Source: Verrucomicrobiota bacterium (GTDB taxonomy: Bacteria; Verrucomicrobiota; Verrucomicrobiia; Limisphaerales; VHDF01). From it: a stretch of 64,000 nucleotides of DNA. A program made the position numbers and the translations under genes. The notes beneath the pieces are model-generated. The model was not told where the DNA came from. It did not search any database and saw only the letters and a list, made by a program, of their open reading frames with translations. Below are positions 34,550 to 44,797 of the stretch, one piece after another. Each line of letters opens with the position of its first letter. The stretch's first letter is position 1. Location: positions 1 to 64,000 of the forward strand of contig VHDF01000019.1 of NCBI GenBank assembly GCA_016871495.1. The letters run 5' to 3'.

Positions 34550-36160
34550 TCAGCGGATCCATTTCACCGTTCGATCGTTGGCCGCGGCTGGGCCCGGTGT
34601 GGATCGCCCGTTCTGGACCCATCGTTGCAATTGCCGTTCGAGCGCGTTGGCCATTTCAGGATAGTCGGCGATTCGATTCCGGGATTCGCCCGGGTCGGAC
34701 TCCAGATCGTAAAGCTGCTTCCGGGGCAATTGCTTTTCCGAGTCGGATCCGGGTTTTGGCTCGCTCCATCCCCCTGAACCGCCGCAGAGAAGCAGTTTCC
34801 AGCGTCCTTCCCGCACCCCGAACGATCCGTCGATGGAATGATGAATCAAATGGCCGCGCTTCGGTCCTTCCCGCTTCCCCCCGAGAAGGTCGGCAAAGCT
34901 GAAACTGTCCAAGGTCGAAGCGTGATCCCATTGGCCACCCACGAGATCGCGGAAGGTGGCGGAAAGATCCGTGAGGCACAGCGCTCGTTTGGAGCTCGAA
35001 CCCGCCTTGACCCGCCCCGGCCATCTCGCGACAAACGGCACTCGATGGCCGCCTTCAAAGAGATCGGCCTTGTGTCCTCGAAACGGTCCCGAAGGTGAAT
35101 GGCCCGTGCTCCTGAGCTTCGCCCAACCCGCGGCGGGCGAACATCCGTTGTCCGCGGTAAAGATGACCAAGGTCTCGTCCTCCATGCCGTTCCTTCTCAG
35201 CGCTTCCATCAGGCGTCCGATCGTGGCATCGGTCTGCAGGACGAAGTCGGCGTAGGGATTCAGGCCGGAGCGGCCTTTCCACTCGGGCGTGGGGAGAATC
35301 GGCGTGTGCGGGCTGGTTAAAGCAAGATAGAGAAAGAAAGGCGCGCGCGACACGGCGGCCCCGGCCTGACTGTCGATGAACTCCACCGCTTTTCTTTCCT
35401 GTCGCGGCAGAACTTCCTCGGCTTCGAAGCTCGAGGCTGCGGGTCCCTTGCGAATCCAGGTTTTGTCCACGCTCGGGATCTCCGACACACGATGATCAAT
35501 GAGGTCCACATAGGGTGGCATATCGAGTGAAGCGCTGATGCCAAAGAAAGTGTGGAATCCAGCGGCAAGGGGTCCGCCCTCGAAAGGCTTTCGATAGTCC
35601 ACTTTCCAACCGGTTGCGGCGGATTCGGATTGATCGAGGAACTGGGTGCCGGGATCTCGGGCCGGCCAGGAGAGGCCCAAGTGCCATTTTCCGATCATCG
35701 CGGTGCGATAGCCCTGGCTGGCGAGTGTGGACGCCAGGGTCGGCTGGCCGGGCGCCAGCAAGGGCGGGCTGAATCCAAGCAGCACGCCTTTCTCGAGCCG
35801 CGTTCTCCAAGCGTAGCGTCCGGTCAGGAGCCCGTAACGGGTCGGCGTGCAAACGCTCGAGGGAGAATGCGCGTCCAGGCAACGCAATCCCTCGCGGGCC
35901 AATCGATCCAGATGAGGCGTGGGAATTTTGGAATGCCGGTTGAAACACCCGACGTCGCCGTAGCCGAGATCGTCCGCCAGAATGAGAAGAATGTTGGGCC
36001 GTCGAGCCTTTGCATGTGCTGCCGTCTGGGCGGCAAAGGATCCGATGAAAAAGAAGAGCATCAGGCCGAGCCTCCACGCGAATGGGATCCGAAATGGGGA
36101 TGGCCAGGCCGGGCGTCTCAACCGGGGACGAACGCGATGAGGGACGACCGGCAAGTCCAT
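34550..36160 (-). CDS. Exported formylglycine-type sulfatase
   Basis: A 536-residue alkaline-phosphatase-superfamily hydrolase. A hydrophobic export segment lies at about 32-50, metal-binding ADDLGYGDVG at 62-71, and the modifiable cysteine in C104-TPTR, which needs a formylglycine-generating enzyme. HLGLSWPARDPGTQF and TADNGCSP give further active-site residues. It removes sulfate from a glycan or aromatic ester, probably marine or plant polysaccharide. It follows the MFS gene by ten bases. ATG 36061 is an alternative start nearer the signal peptide. Confidence 0.9.
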   Translation of the reverse strand: MDLPVVPHRVRPRLRRPAWPSPFRIPFAWRLGLMLFFFIGSFAAQTAAHAKARRPNILLILADDLGYGDVGCFNRHSKIPTPHLDRLAREGLRCLDAHSPSSVCTPTRYGLLTGRYAWRTRLEKGVLLGFSPPLLAPGQPTLASTLASQGYRTAMIGKWHLGLSWPARDPGTQFLDQSESAATGWKVDYRKPFEGGPLAAGFHTFFGISASLDMPPYVDLIDHRVSEIPSVDKTWIRKGPAASSFEAEEVLPRQERKAVEFIDSQAGAAVSRAPFFLYLALTSPHTPILPTPEWKGRSGLNPYADFVLQTDATIGRLMEALRRNGMEDETLVIFTADNGCSPAAGWAKLRSTGHSPSGPFRGHKADLFEGGHRVPFVARWPGRVKAGSSSKRALCLTDLSATFRDLVGGQWDHASTLDSFSFADLLGGKREGPKRGHLIHHSIDGSFGVREGRWKLLLCGGSGGWSEPKPGSDSEKQLPRKQLYDLESDPGESRNRIADYPEMANALERQLQRWVQNGRSTPGPAAANDRTVKWIR

Positions 36161-36170
36161 GGCAGCAATA

Positions 36171-37421
36171 CTATTCCGGCAGCGGTTTGCCTTTGGTTTC
36201 CGGCGCCAACCAGATCACCGCCATGCCAAGGAGATACACCAGGGTGACGATGGCCCCGGCTTCCGCATAACTCCCGTTGAAACGCCGCACGAGTTCCCCC
36301 TGAAAGAGCGCGCCGCCCGCCGCGAAAATTCGGCCGAAGTTGTAGCACAATCCCTGTCCTGTCGCGCGCACGCGGGTGGGGAAGAGTTCGGGAAGATAAA
36401 GGGGAAACCAGCCGTAGAACGAGGCGGTGCATGCGCTGACCACGAACGCGCACGCCAGAAACGAGGACCCATAGGTGGAGATGGTGCGGAACATGAACGC
36501 GCACACGGCCAGCGAGGCCAGGCAAAGAAGGAAGTAAGCGGGGCGCCGTCCCAGTTTGGATCCCACGAACGGAGCAATGCTCGATCCCAGAATCGCGCCC
36601 AACGCCTGCAACATCTGGGTGTCCGCCTTGGCGGTGGGATTGGCAGCACCGGCCAATTGATCAGCCCACAATGGAATCCAGGTGACCGAGCCCCAGGTGC
36701 CGATGAGCGCGACGGAGGCAAACACGATGCCCAGCAAGGTGTGTCGGATCAACGCCGGCGAAAAAACCTCGGCGACCGGCGACGATGTTTCATGAGGTTT
36801 GACCGAGGCCTTCCATCGCTCGGATTCCGGAACGGTCAGGCGGATGAACAACACGAGCAGCGCCGGGAGCGCGCCGACGATGAACATCCACCGCCAGGAG
36901 TCCGGCGTCACCGGGAATTGTTTGGCGATGATGCCGGTCAGGAGGAATCCGCAATTGGCGGCGGCGCCGATCGCGCCGGCAAGGGCTGGACGCCATTTCT
37001 CGGGCCAGCATTCCATGACCAGGGCGACGCCGAGCGCCCATTCGCCGCCCATGCCCAGCGCGGCGAGAAAACGGACCACCGCCAAGTGCCAGGGCTCCTG
37101 GGCGAAGTATCCAAGCCCGGTAAACAGCGAATAGGCCAGAATGCTCAGCGACAGAGCGCGGACGCGTCCGATCTTGTCACCGAGCCAGCCGAAAACCACT
37201 CCACCCAGGGCCGCGCCGATCAAAAAGGCGGCGGTGATCTTGGCCATCCAGGGCCCCACCTGGGCGTCCCCGGCGTTGCCCAGCAGATTGAGCAGGGCAG
37301 GTCGGGCGATCACGGGGAAAAGGCCGATTTCGAATCCGTCGAACAGCCATCCCAAAAACGCGGCGACCAGAACCATCCATTGACTGCGGGTGAGCGTGGG
37401 GGAGGAGGCGGGTGTGGACAT
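36171..37421 (-). CDS. MFS transporter (metabolite:H+ symporter type)
   Basis: A 416-residue carrier with twelve predicted membrane helices. Signature sequences are the early DGFEIGLF, the loop GWLGDKIGRVRALSL and the mid-protein SKLGRRPAYFL, as in the sialate/aromatic-acid/sugar-phosphate symporter groups. It likely imports the product of the sulfatase encoded ten bases downstream. Divergent from uvrA, with a compound repeat element filling the gap. The substrate is unknown. Confidence 0.85.
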   Translation of the reverse strand: MSTPASSPTLTRSQWMVLVAAFLGWLFDGFEIGLFPVIARPALLNLLGNAGDAQVGPWMAKITAAFLIGAALGGVVFGWLGDKIGRVRALSLSILAYSLFTGLGYFAQEPWHLAVVRFLAALGMGGEWALGVALVMECWPEKWRPALAGAIGAAANCGFLLTGIIAKQFPVTPDSWRWMFIVGALPALLVLFIRLTVPESERWKASVKPHETSSPVAEVFSPALIRHTLLGIVFASVALIGTWGSVTWIPLWADQLAGAANPTAKADTQMLQALGAILGSSIAPFVGSKLGRRPAYFLLCLASLAVCAFMFRTISTYGSSFLACAFVVSACTASFYGWFPLYLPELFPTRVRATGQGLCYNFGRIFAAGGALFQGELVRRFNGSYAEAGAIVTLVYLLGMAVIWLAPETKGKPLPE

Positions 37422-37503
37422 GGGAACAGGGCGAAGCTTGCCTTTCAACCGCGGGGAATCCAAGCCGGATTTCAGAGAACCTACGAAGCGTTCTCGCCTC
37501 TCC

Positions 37504-37941
37504 CCGTGGATCCGCAAGTGGTCGGGGGGCGCGGCGTTCACGCCGCTTCAAGGCGTGTCTTCGAAGGGGCAGGGAAAGTTCCACGGGCAAGGGTGCTGCC
37601 AGGGCGAAGGCATTCACCCAGGGCGGGCCATGGAACGGGAGGAGATCGCCGAGGCCGATGGGCGCGAGCGGAAGCGCCGTGAACGGCGCGCCCCGACAAC
37701 TCGCGGAGGCACCGCGCCTTGCCCGGTTCATCCAGAGGTTGTCGGTGACCGGGTGTCGTGGTAACGCAGACAGCCCTGTCTGCTGTTTCGCAGGCTGCCC
37801 AGCCTGCGGGGCGACGAAGGGAACCAGGCGCGTGGAGATCATGAAAGGGCCTCGTTCTTCACCCGCCGGGCCGACGGGCCGTCGGCGATACGGCAGGCTG
37901 GGTAGCCTGCGCCACACGACAGACCACTTCGGGATGCACCG
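37504..37941. mobile_element. Compound repeat element (module A plus module B) with 9-bp direct repeats
   Basis: About 438 bases flanked by exact 9-base direct repeats CGCCTCTCC at 37495-37503 and 37942-37950. The left unit (to about 37715) is module A in reverse orientation, with hairpins at 37531-37546 and 37674-37689. The right unit (37723-37941) is module B, starting TTCATCCAGAGG and ending GGATGCACC. Module B carries hairpins such as GCAGGCT-GCCC-AGCCTGC. It contains no coding frame and fills the divergent gap between the MFS gene and uvrA. Confidence 0.75.
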
Positions 37942-38033
37942 CGCCTCTCCGGCGCAACCCGAACTTGGTTTATCTTTTCGAGCCCGTGGGTTAGGCTTGC
38001 AGGTCTTCACTCCGAAGCGGGGTGGACTGTTGC

Positions 38034-40955
38034 ATGGCGAAGGACTTCATCAAAATTGGCGGAGCGCGAGAACACAATCTCAAGAACCTCACCCTTTCGA
38101 TTCCCCGCGACAAGCTGGTGGTTCTGACCGGCTTGAGCGGCTCGGGAAAATCGACTCTGGCTTTTGACACTCTCTTTGCCGAGGGCCAGCGCAAATATGT
38201 CGAGTCCCTTTCCGCCTACGCGCGCCAGTTCCTCGATCAACTGAAGAAGCCGGAGGTGGATTACATCGAGGGCTTGTCGCCCTCCATCGCCATCGAACAG
38301 CGCGGCGCGGCGGCGAATCCGCGATCCACCATCGCCACCACCACCGAAATCTACGACTACCTTCGCCTGCTGTTTGCCAGCATCGGACAGGCGCATTGTC
38401 CGGAAAGCGGACAGCCGATGTTCCAGCAGACGGGTTCGGACATCGTGGACGCGCTGCTCCAACTTCCGCCCCGCACGCGGCTCATGGTGCTGGCGCCGGT
38501 GGTGACGGGCCAGAAGGGCGAGTTTCGAGATGTCCTGGAGCGTCTCGCGCGCGAGGGTTTTGTCCGAGCCCGAATCGACGGGGTCGTCACTGAGATCGGG
38601 GGGGAGGTTCGGACGCGCCTTGATGCCAAAGCGACGCATACGATCGAGGCGGTGGTGGACCGGCTGGTGATCGATGACAAGATCCGTGTGCGGCTGGCGG
38701 ATTCCGTGGAACTGGCGTTGCGATGGGGGGAGGGCCGCCTGGGCACGCTGCATCAAACGTCCGGCGTGGACGCGTCGGACACTTGGCACGAGCGTTCGTT
38801 TTCAAACCGGGCGGTGAGTCCGGTGACGGGCAAGACGTTTGAAAAGCCTGGCCCCAAACATTTCTCGTTCAATTCGCCCTTCGGCGCGTGTCCGGTGTGT
38901 CATGGACTCGGGCAGAAGCTGGTGTTCGAGCCGGACCTCATGGTGCCTGACCCGCACAAGTCGATCGAGCAAGGCGCAATCCTGCCGTGGAGGCGGGGCG
39001 GCAAGCGCATGATTGTTTATTACAAGGCCCTGTTGAAGGGGCTTGCCGAACACTACGGCGAGAGTCTCGAAGTTCCTTTCAAGGGACTGACCGAGGCCTT
39101 TCGCCATGTGCTCTTGTGGGGCAGTGGCGAGACGGAGATCCGATTTCAGTTCTGGCGTGCAGGCAAGTCGAGCGTGGTGCACAAATCGTTCGAAGGGGTT
39201 GTTCCGAATCTGGAGCGGCTCTACGTGGAGAGCGAAAGCGAATTCACGCGCAACCGTCTGAAGGCGTTCATGGCCCCGAGGCCTTGCGACGGGTGTGGAG
39301 GCCGCCGATTGCGGCCGGAAATGCTGGCGGTCACGCTGGGATCCGAGCGCGCACCCGAGCGGATCGTGCCCGGCCGCTCGATCATGGATGTTTGCGCCAT
39401 GACCGTGGAGGAGGCGGCGCGCTTCTTTGCCGGTCTTTCACTCACGGAACTGCAAAGCAAGATCGCCTCGGAACCGCTCCACGAAATCGTGTCCCGTCTG
39501 AAATTCCTGCGCGAGGTTGGCCTGGGCTATCTCACCCTGGATCGAGAAAGCGGCACGTTGAGCGGAGGGGAGGCGCAACGGATTCGCCTCGCCACCCAGA
39601 TCGGGGCCGGCCTGGTGGGGGTCCTCTACATCCTGGATGAACCCAGCATCGGATTGCATCAGCGGGACAATGACCGACTGCTGAAGACCCTGTTTCAACT
39701 GCGGGATCTGGGCAACAGCGTCATGGTGGTGGAGCATGACGAGGACACCATCCGGCACGCCGACTATGTGGTGGACCTCGGACCGGGCGCAGGCGTGCGA
39801 GGGGGGGAGATTGTCGCGGCGGGAACTCCGACCGAGATCATGGCCACGCGGGCGTCGCTGACGGGACAATACCTCTCCGGCGAACTGATGATTCCCGTGC
39901 CGCGCAAACGGGCCGCGCCCAGTGCCGAGAAGGGAACGTTGCGCGTCCGCGGCGCCTCGGAAAACAACCTCAAAAGCATCTCGGTCTCGATTCCCCTGGG
40001 GTTGATGACGTGCGTCACAGGCGTGAGCGGCTCCGGGAAGAGCACGCTGGTCGATGACATTGTGAGGAGGGCTTTGTTCCGGCATTTTCACGGCTCGAAG
40101 GAGCGTCCGGGGCGTCACGACTCCATCGAGGGGGCGGAGCATTTGGACAAGGTGGTGGTGATCGATCAAACTCCGATTGGGAGGACTCCGCGCAGCAATC
40201 CCGCCACCTACACCGGCATGTTCAATCATATCCGGGAGTTGTTTGCGAAGATTCCGGCCGCCAAAGTCCGGGGCTATGAAGCCAGCCGGTTCAGCTTCAA
40301 CGTCAAGGGCGGGCGCTGCGAAAAATGCCAGGGGGACGGATCGCTGGAGATTGAGATGCATTTTCTGCCGCCGGTCTATGTCACCTGCGAGACTTGCCAC
40401 GGGCGCCGCTACAACCGCGAGACGCTTGAAATCGCCTACAAGGGCCTGAATATCGCCGATGTGCTCATGCTGACCGTTGATGAAGCCGTCACGTTCTTCC
40501 GGGCCGTTCCTCAAATCTACGATCCTTGCTTAACCCTGTCGGAAGTCGGGTTGGGATATCTGGGGCTGGGCCAGTCGGCCACCACCTTGAGCGGCGGCGA
40601 GGCGCAACGTGTCAAGCTGGCGGCGGAGTTGAGCCGCAAGGCGACCGGCCGCACGCTGTACATTCTCGACGAACCGACCACCGGGCTGCATTTTCATGAC
40701 GTGGCCAAATTGCTCGACGTGCTGGGTCGGCTCAAAGCCTCCGGCAACACTTTGCTCGTGATCGAACACAACCTCGACGTCATTAAGACCGCCGACTGGA
40801 TCATCGACCTGGGTCCCGAAGGGGGCCACCTCGGCGGGGAAGTTGTGGCGCAAGGCACTCCCGAGCAGGTGTCCTCCTGCGAGCGGAGTCATACGGGCCG
40901 TTACCTGAAGCGGCTCCTGGAGCGAAACCTTCAACCCGCGCCGGCCGCTGCATGA
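38034..40955 (+). CDS. uvrA: Excinuclease ABC subunit A
   Basis: A 973-residue DNA damage sensor of nucleotide excision repair. It has two ABC ATPase halves: Walker [10 protein letters not shown] near 35 and GVSGSGKST near 665, and signature LSGGEAQR in both halves. Zinc-binding CPVCHG, CDGCGG and CEKCQG/CETCHG motifs are intact. The length is typical. ATG 38034 is chosen over GTG 38022 because [16 protein letters not shown] is the usual beginning. No LexA-type box is evident in the short leader after the repeat element. The TPR gene overlaps its stop by ATGA. Confidence 0.97.
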   Translation: MAKDFIKIGGAREHNLKNLTLSIPRDKLVVLTGLSGSGKSTLAFDTLFAEGQRKYVESLSAYARQFLDQLKKPEVDYIEGLSPSIAIEQRGAAANPRSTIATTTEIYDYLRLLFASIGQAHCPESGQPMFQQTGSDIVDALLQLPPRTRLMVLAPVVTGQKGEFRDVLERLAREGFVRARIDGVVTEIGGEVRTRLDAKATHTIEAVVDRLVIDDKIRVRLADSVELALRWGEGRLGTLHQTSGVDASDTWHERSFSNRAVSPVTGKTFEKPGPKHFSFNSPFGACPVCHGLGQKLVFEPDLMVPDPHKSIEQGAILPWRRGGKRMIVYYKALLKGLAEHYGESLEVPFKGLTEAFRHVLLWGSGETEIRFQFWRAGKSSVVHKSFEGVVPNLERLYVESESEFTRNRLKAFMAPRPCDGCGGRRLRPEMLAVTLGSERAPERIVPGRSIMDVCAMTVEEAARFFAGLSLTELQSKIASEPLHEIVSRLKFLREVGLGYLTLDRESGTLSGGEAQRIRLATQIGAGLVGVLYILDEPSIGLHQRDNDRLLKTLFQLRDLGNSVMVVEHDEDTIRHADYVVDLGPGAGVRGGEIVAAGTPTEIMATRASLTGQYLSGELMIPVPRKRAAPSAEKGTLRVRGASENNLKSISVSIPLGLMTCVTGVSGSGKSTLVDDIVRRALFRHFHGSKERPGRHDSIEGAEHLDKVVVIDQTPIGRTPRSNPATYTGMFNHIRELFAKIPAAKVRGYEASRFSFNVKGGRCEKCQGDGSLEIEMHFLPPVYVTCETCHGRRYNRETLEIAYKGLNIADVLMLTVDEAVTFFRAVPQIYDPCLTLSEVGLGYLGLGQSATTLSGGEAQRVKLAAELSRKATGRTLYILDEPTTGLHFHDVAKLLDVLGRLKASGNTLLVIEHNLDVIKTADWIIDLGPEGGHLGGEVVAQGTPEQVSSCERSHTGRYLKRLLERNLQPAPAAA

Positions 40956-43669
40956 AACGACTCGCCCCAAGGCCGGAGTTCTCGGGCGTTCCCGCCCTTG
41001 CCCATGGAGCTTGGAGGTGGATTCTGCTCGCTCTGGGGCTGGGCGTCCTGTGCGGGCCGGGGCAGGCCCAAGTGCTGCCCGAAGCGGAATTGTTCGATAC
41101 GGCCGCGAGAGCCTTTCAGGACCGAAACTACGAGTACGCGGAGAAAACGTTTGGCGAATTCACCAAGCATTATCCCATGTCCACGCGCTGGTCCGAGGCC
41201 CTCGCTCGCCAGGGCCAGGCCCGGTTCGAATTGAAGCAATACACCGGCGTGGTCGAACTGCTCCAGGGAGGACTGTCCCTGGCCGGGCCAATCGCGGACG
41301 AGTACCATTACTGGATCGGGCAGGCGCAACTCTTGCGCGGGAATTTTTCGGAAGCCGCCTCGGCTTTCGCCAAGATTGTCCAGGGATTTCCCGGTTCGAG
41401 ATGGCGTCTGGACGCGGCGTTTGGCGAATCGGTATCGCATTTTCGGCGCGGCGATCTGCGCAAGGCCGCGGACCTCATCACCACGCCCGGCAACGCGTTC
41501 CAACAACTGGCGGGCGGCAAAGCAGCGAGCGGCAGCGACGTCGTGTATCGCGGCTACCTGCTGGCGGCGGAAGCATTTCTGGGCACGTCCCGGGCGGAGT
41601 CGGCCCTGGAGGCGCTGTTGCGCATTGAGGCCGCCAAGGTCGTGCCCGAGCTCGCCTGGCAGCGGGAACACGCGGTGTTCCGGGCTCAACTCGCTTTGGC
41701 GCGCACCAACCTCGCCCTGCGCGCGGCCACGAACTTGGTGGAGACTTCGAAAAAGATCGCGGAGAAGTCCTACGCCGCCCGGTCCCACGCCGGGTGGGCC
41801 GCGCTCCTGGAAGCGACGGGGGATCTGGACGGCGCTTTTCTCGCGTTCACCAATAATCTGGCGCCCGGGCTCGTGGAAGAGCTTCGTCGGGACGCCTTGT
41901 TGCGCTTGACGTCGATCAAACGGAAGCAAGACCGCGAGGCGGAAATGGCTCAATACCTTGAATCGTTTCTGGGCCAAGCTCCGGACGACAAGCAGGCGGA
42001 CCTGGCGAGAGTGCAATGGTCCGATCTCACGCTCGCGATGCACTGGCGATCCACGGAGGGAACGACCCTGCCATCCTCCAATGCCCCGGCGGCGGCCCTG
42101 GCAAAGGCGATTCCCTTGCTGGACAAAGTGGTGGCCGGTGGCACGAATGGTCCTTATCACGGCCAAGCCTTTTGGCTGCGAGGATGGTGCCGCTGGGTGC
42201 TTTCCGGGACCGGCACGGAAACGAATCTCACCCTGTCGGCGCTCGGAGACTTCGAGCAAGCCGCGAGCCTGCTCCCGGCGGGTGAAAACCAGGCGCTGGC
42301 TCGTTTCAAGGCGGGGGATTGCGCGCTGCTCCTGAGGCAGCACGCCCGAGCCGCCGGACATTACGCCGCGGTGGTGCAGGCTTGCGAGGGATCGCCCAAA
42401 TTGAAGGAAGGGCTGATGCCGCAGGCTCTGTTTCAGCTCGCGGAGTCCTCGATCGGCGCCCGGGACCAGAACACCGCCATCCGCGCCATCGAACGTTTGT
42501 TCAGGGATTTTCCGGAGAAGGAATACGGCGGACGCGGCATGCTGCACGTCGGCCAGGCTCTGGCGAGAGAGGGGAAGCCGTCGGAGGGCCGCCGTTTGTT
42601 CGAACAGTTGGCGGAGGCCGCCCCGCAATCTCCGCTGATGCCGGAGGTGAAGCTGGCCATCGCTCGAACGCACGTGAAGGAATCGAACTGGAAGGAAGCC
42701 GCCGCGCACTACGATCGCTGGCTGGCGGCTTACACGAATCATGCCGCCGCCTCCGCAGTGTCGTTCGACCGGGCTTGGCTGACGGAACGCGCGGGTGACG
42801 ACGTGAAGGCGGCCGTGTTTTTCGCCGAATTCGTCGAACGCTTCCCGCAGCACCCGGAGGCGCCACGCGCCTCATACTGGCTGGGCAACCACGAGTACAA
42901 TCTGGGGGAGTTCGTCAAAGCAGAGACGCATTTCCAGAAGGCCGCCGGGGACACCAACGCGCCCTCCACTCTCCGATGGCAGGCGCGCCTGGCGGCGGGG
43001 CGGTCGGCGTTCGCGAGGTTGGGATACGACGAGGCCCGTGCGCATTTCGCAGCCATCGTCGATGATCCGAAGGCGAGCCCGGAGGAAGCGGCGGAAGCAT
43101 TGTTCGCGCTGGGCGACACGTTTCGCGCCCAACCGGCCGCGGAAGCCGGGAAGCCGTTGGAACGGTTCGCGGAAGCCATCAAGGCGTTCAATCGAGTCGC
43201 CCAGGCCTTTCCCACCAACGTCCTGGCGCCCGTGGCGTGGGCTAAAATTGGCGATTGCCACGTGCAGCTCGCGTCGCTCGATCCGGCGCGATACGAGCAG
43301 GCGGCTCAAGCCTACACCAACGCACTCACTCATCCGCTGGCCGATCTCATGGCGCGCGGAGAAGCCGAATACGGCCTGGGTTTGGTACGCGAGAAAACCG
43401 GCCAGCTCGATCTCGCCCTGGAGCATTATTCCAACATTCTCTACGGAAAGAATCTGGGGCCGAACGAAGTTCCCGATCCGGTGACGCTTGAACAAGCGGG
43501 CTACGGCGCCGCGAGGGTGGCGGAACTGCAGAGAAAACCCGAGCTCGTCACCGGCATCTATCAGCGCTTGATCAAAGAACTGCCCGAAATCGCGGGCGCG
43601 CTCAAAGCCCGCATGGACAAGGCGATGGAACGAATCTCCGGAATTCCCAGAGCCGCGGCGGCCAATTAG
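40952..43669 (+). CDS. Large exported tetratricopeptide-repeat protein
   Basis: A 905-residue protein with a signal peptide (about 20-40) and repeated helical pairs through its length, e.g. AARAFQDRNYEYAEKTFGEF, LGNHEYNLGEFVKAETHFQKA and YGLGLVREKTGQLDLALEHY. These are TPR/Sel1-like repeats as in BamD/YbgF-type envelope scaffolds. It probably holds protein complexes in the periplasm. It starts inside the last codons of uvrA (ATGA), so translation is coupled although the roles are unrelated. No catalytic motif is seen. Confidence 0.85.
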   Translation: MKRLAPRPEFSGVPALAHGAWRWILLALGLGVLCGPGQAQVLPEAELFDTAARAFQDRNYEYAEKTFGEFTKHYPMSTRWSEALARQGQARFELKQYTGVVELLQGGLSLAGPIADEYHYWIGQAQLLRGNFSEAASAFAKIVQGFPGSRWRLDAAFGESVSHFRRGDLRKAADLITTPGNAFQQLAGGKAASGSDVVYRGYLLAAEAFLGTSRAESALEALLRIEAAKVVPELAWQREHAVFRAQLALARTNLALRAATNLVETSKKIAEKSYAARSHAGWAALLEATGDLDGAFLAFTNNLAPGLVEELRRDALLRLTSIKRKQDREAEMAQYLESFLGQAPDDKQADLARVQWSDLTLAMHWRSTEGTTLPSSNAPAAALAKAIPLLDKVVAGGTNGPYHGQAFWLRGWCRWVLSGTGTETNLTLSALGDFEQAASLLPAGENQALARFKAGDCALLLRQHARAAGHYAAVVQACEGSPKLKEGLMPQALFQLAESSIGARDQNTAIRAIERLFRDFPEKEYGGRGMLHVGQALAREGKPSEGRRLFEQLAEAAPQSPLMPEVKLAIARTHVKESNWKEAAAHYDRWLAAYTNHAAASAVSFDRAWLTERAGDDVKAAVFFAEFVERFPQHPEAPRASYWLGNHEYNLGEFVKAETHFQKAAGDTNAPSTLRWQARLAAGRSAFARLGYDEARAHFAAIVDDPKASPEEAAEALFALGDTFRAQPAAEAGKPLERFAEAIKAFNRVAQAFPTNVLAPVAWAKIGDCHVQLASLDPARYEQAAQAYTNALTHPLADLMARGEAEYGLGLVREKTGQLDLALEHYSNILYGKNLGPNEVPDPVTLEQAGYGAARVAELQRKPELVTGIYQRLIKELPEIAGALKARMDKAMERISGIPRAAAAN

Positions 43670-43730
43670 TCAGCCCCCCGCGGAAGGGGACTGGGTCAGA
43701 GCCCAGGCGACCACGGACGATGCGGACCGC

Positions 43731-44705
43731 TCAAACGCCTGCGCCCCCGAAGGCCGTTTTCATTTCTGCCAACCAGCGGGGAACCGCCTGGAACGGGTCT
43801 TCTCTGGATTCATACTCCAACGCGACGAATCCCTGATAACGCGCGTCACGGAGGATCCTGGCCACGCGAGACAGGTCCGTCCGCTCCGCTTTCCCGCCGC
43901 GCGCGCGCAGTTCGCCTTTCAACTGAACATTCACCGCGTAAGGCGCCACCCGGGCGAGGTCGGCGTAGGGATCCGCCGTGTGGAAATTCCCCGTGTCCAG
44001 GTTCACACCAACCCAGGGAGATCGCGTGGCACGCACCATTTCGACCAAATCCTTCGCCTCGGCAACGATGCCGCCGTGGTTCTCAACTCCCAGCCAGATT
44101 CCCTTCCGGCCCGCGTAATCTCCAGCCTCCTCCAGCGCGGCGATGCAGTTTCGCTTCGCCTCGTCAGCCTTCAAGCCCTGGGGCACGGACCCGGCGAAGA
44201 CGCGAATATGGGGTGCCCCCAGAATGGCGGCGTAATCCACCCACTGCTTCACCAACCGCATTTCCTCATCGCGCTTCGCACCCGGGCCGTGGGTGAACGT
44301 GTTGCCGACGGCGGTGCCGCTGATGACGATGCCCCGCAGAAACGCGTGCGCCTTGACCCGCAACAGGAAAGCGACGTCCACCTCTTTGGGAAAATAATAA
44401 CTGGTGAGTTCCGCCCCCACACAGCCGTGCGCGGCGCAGAAATCGAGAAACTGGAACAAGTTCAACTGGCCCGCTTGCAGTTGATCACGGAACGAATACG
44501 CGGCGAGGCTCAGGAGCAGGCGGGGCGGTCCCTGCCGTTGAAAAGGCTCCACCGCATTCAGGGCTCCGCGCAGGGCCGGCGCCATCGCCACAGCGGACGT
44601 CCCCCAAGCCAGTCGATCGAGAAAACGCCGGCGGGAATGGTGGAGACCAATCGATCCGTCAACCGCCGAATCCAACTCGCGGGGACAACCTGTAGGGTGG
44701 TTCAT
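43731..44705 (-). CDS. Tat-exported xylose-isomerase-like TIM-barrel protein
   Basis: A 324-residue protein with a twin-arginine signal (HSRRRFLDRLAWG near 23-35) and an AP-endonuclease-2/xylose-isomerase barrel. Metal ligands appear in GVENHGG, VNLDTGNFH and ALEYES. It may isomerise or epimerise a sugar derivative in the periplasm, parallel to the Gfo/Idh proteins. ATG 44705 gives the signal near the start. It is downstream of moaA on the same strand with a 92-base gap. Confidence 0.85.
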   Translation of the reverse strand: MNHPTGCPRELDSAVDGSIGLHHSRRRFLDRLAWGTSAVAMAPALRGALNAVEPFQRQGPPRLLLSLAAYSFRDQLQAGQLNLFQFLDFCAAHGCVGAELTSYYFPKEVDVAFLLRVKAHAFLRGIVISGTAVGNTFTHGPGAKRDEEMRLVKQWVDYAAILGAPHIRVFAGSVPQGLKADEAKRNCIAALEEAGDYAGRKGIWLGVENHGGIVAEAKDLVEMVRATRSPWVGVNLDTGNFHTADPYADLARVAPYAVNVQLKGELRARGGKAERTDLSRVARILRDARYQGFVALEYESREDPFQAVPRWLAEMKTAFGGAGV

Positions 44706-44797
44706 GGGGGAAAACTGATGGAACCGCGGGAAAACGTCCAGTGCGCAACGGGCACCGGGAAGTATGCCCGCCGACGAGAACCATCGAACCCGATGCG

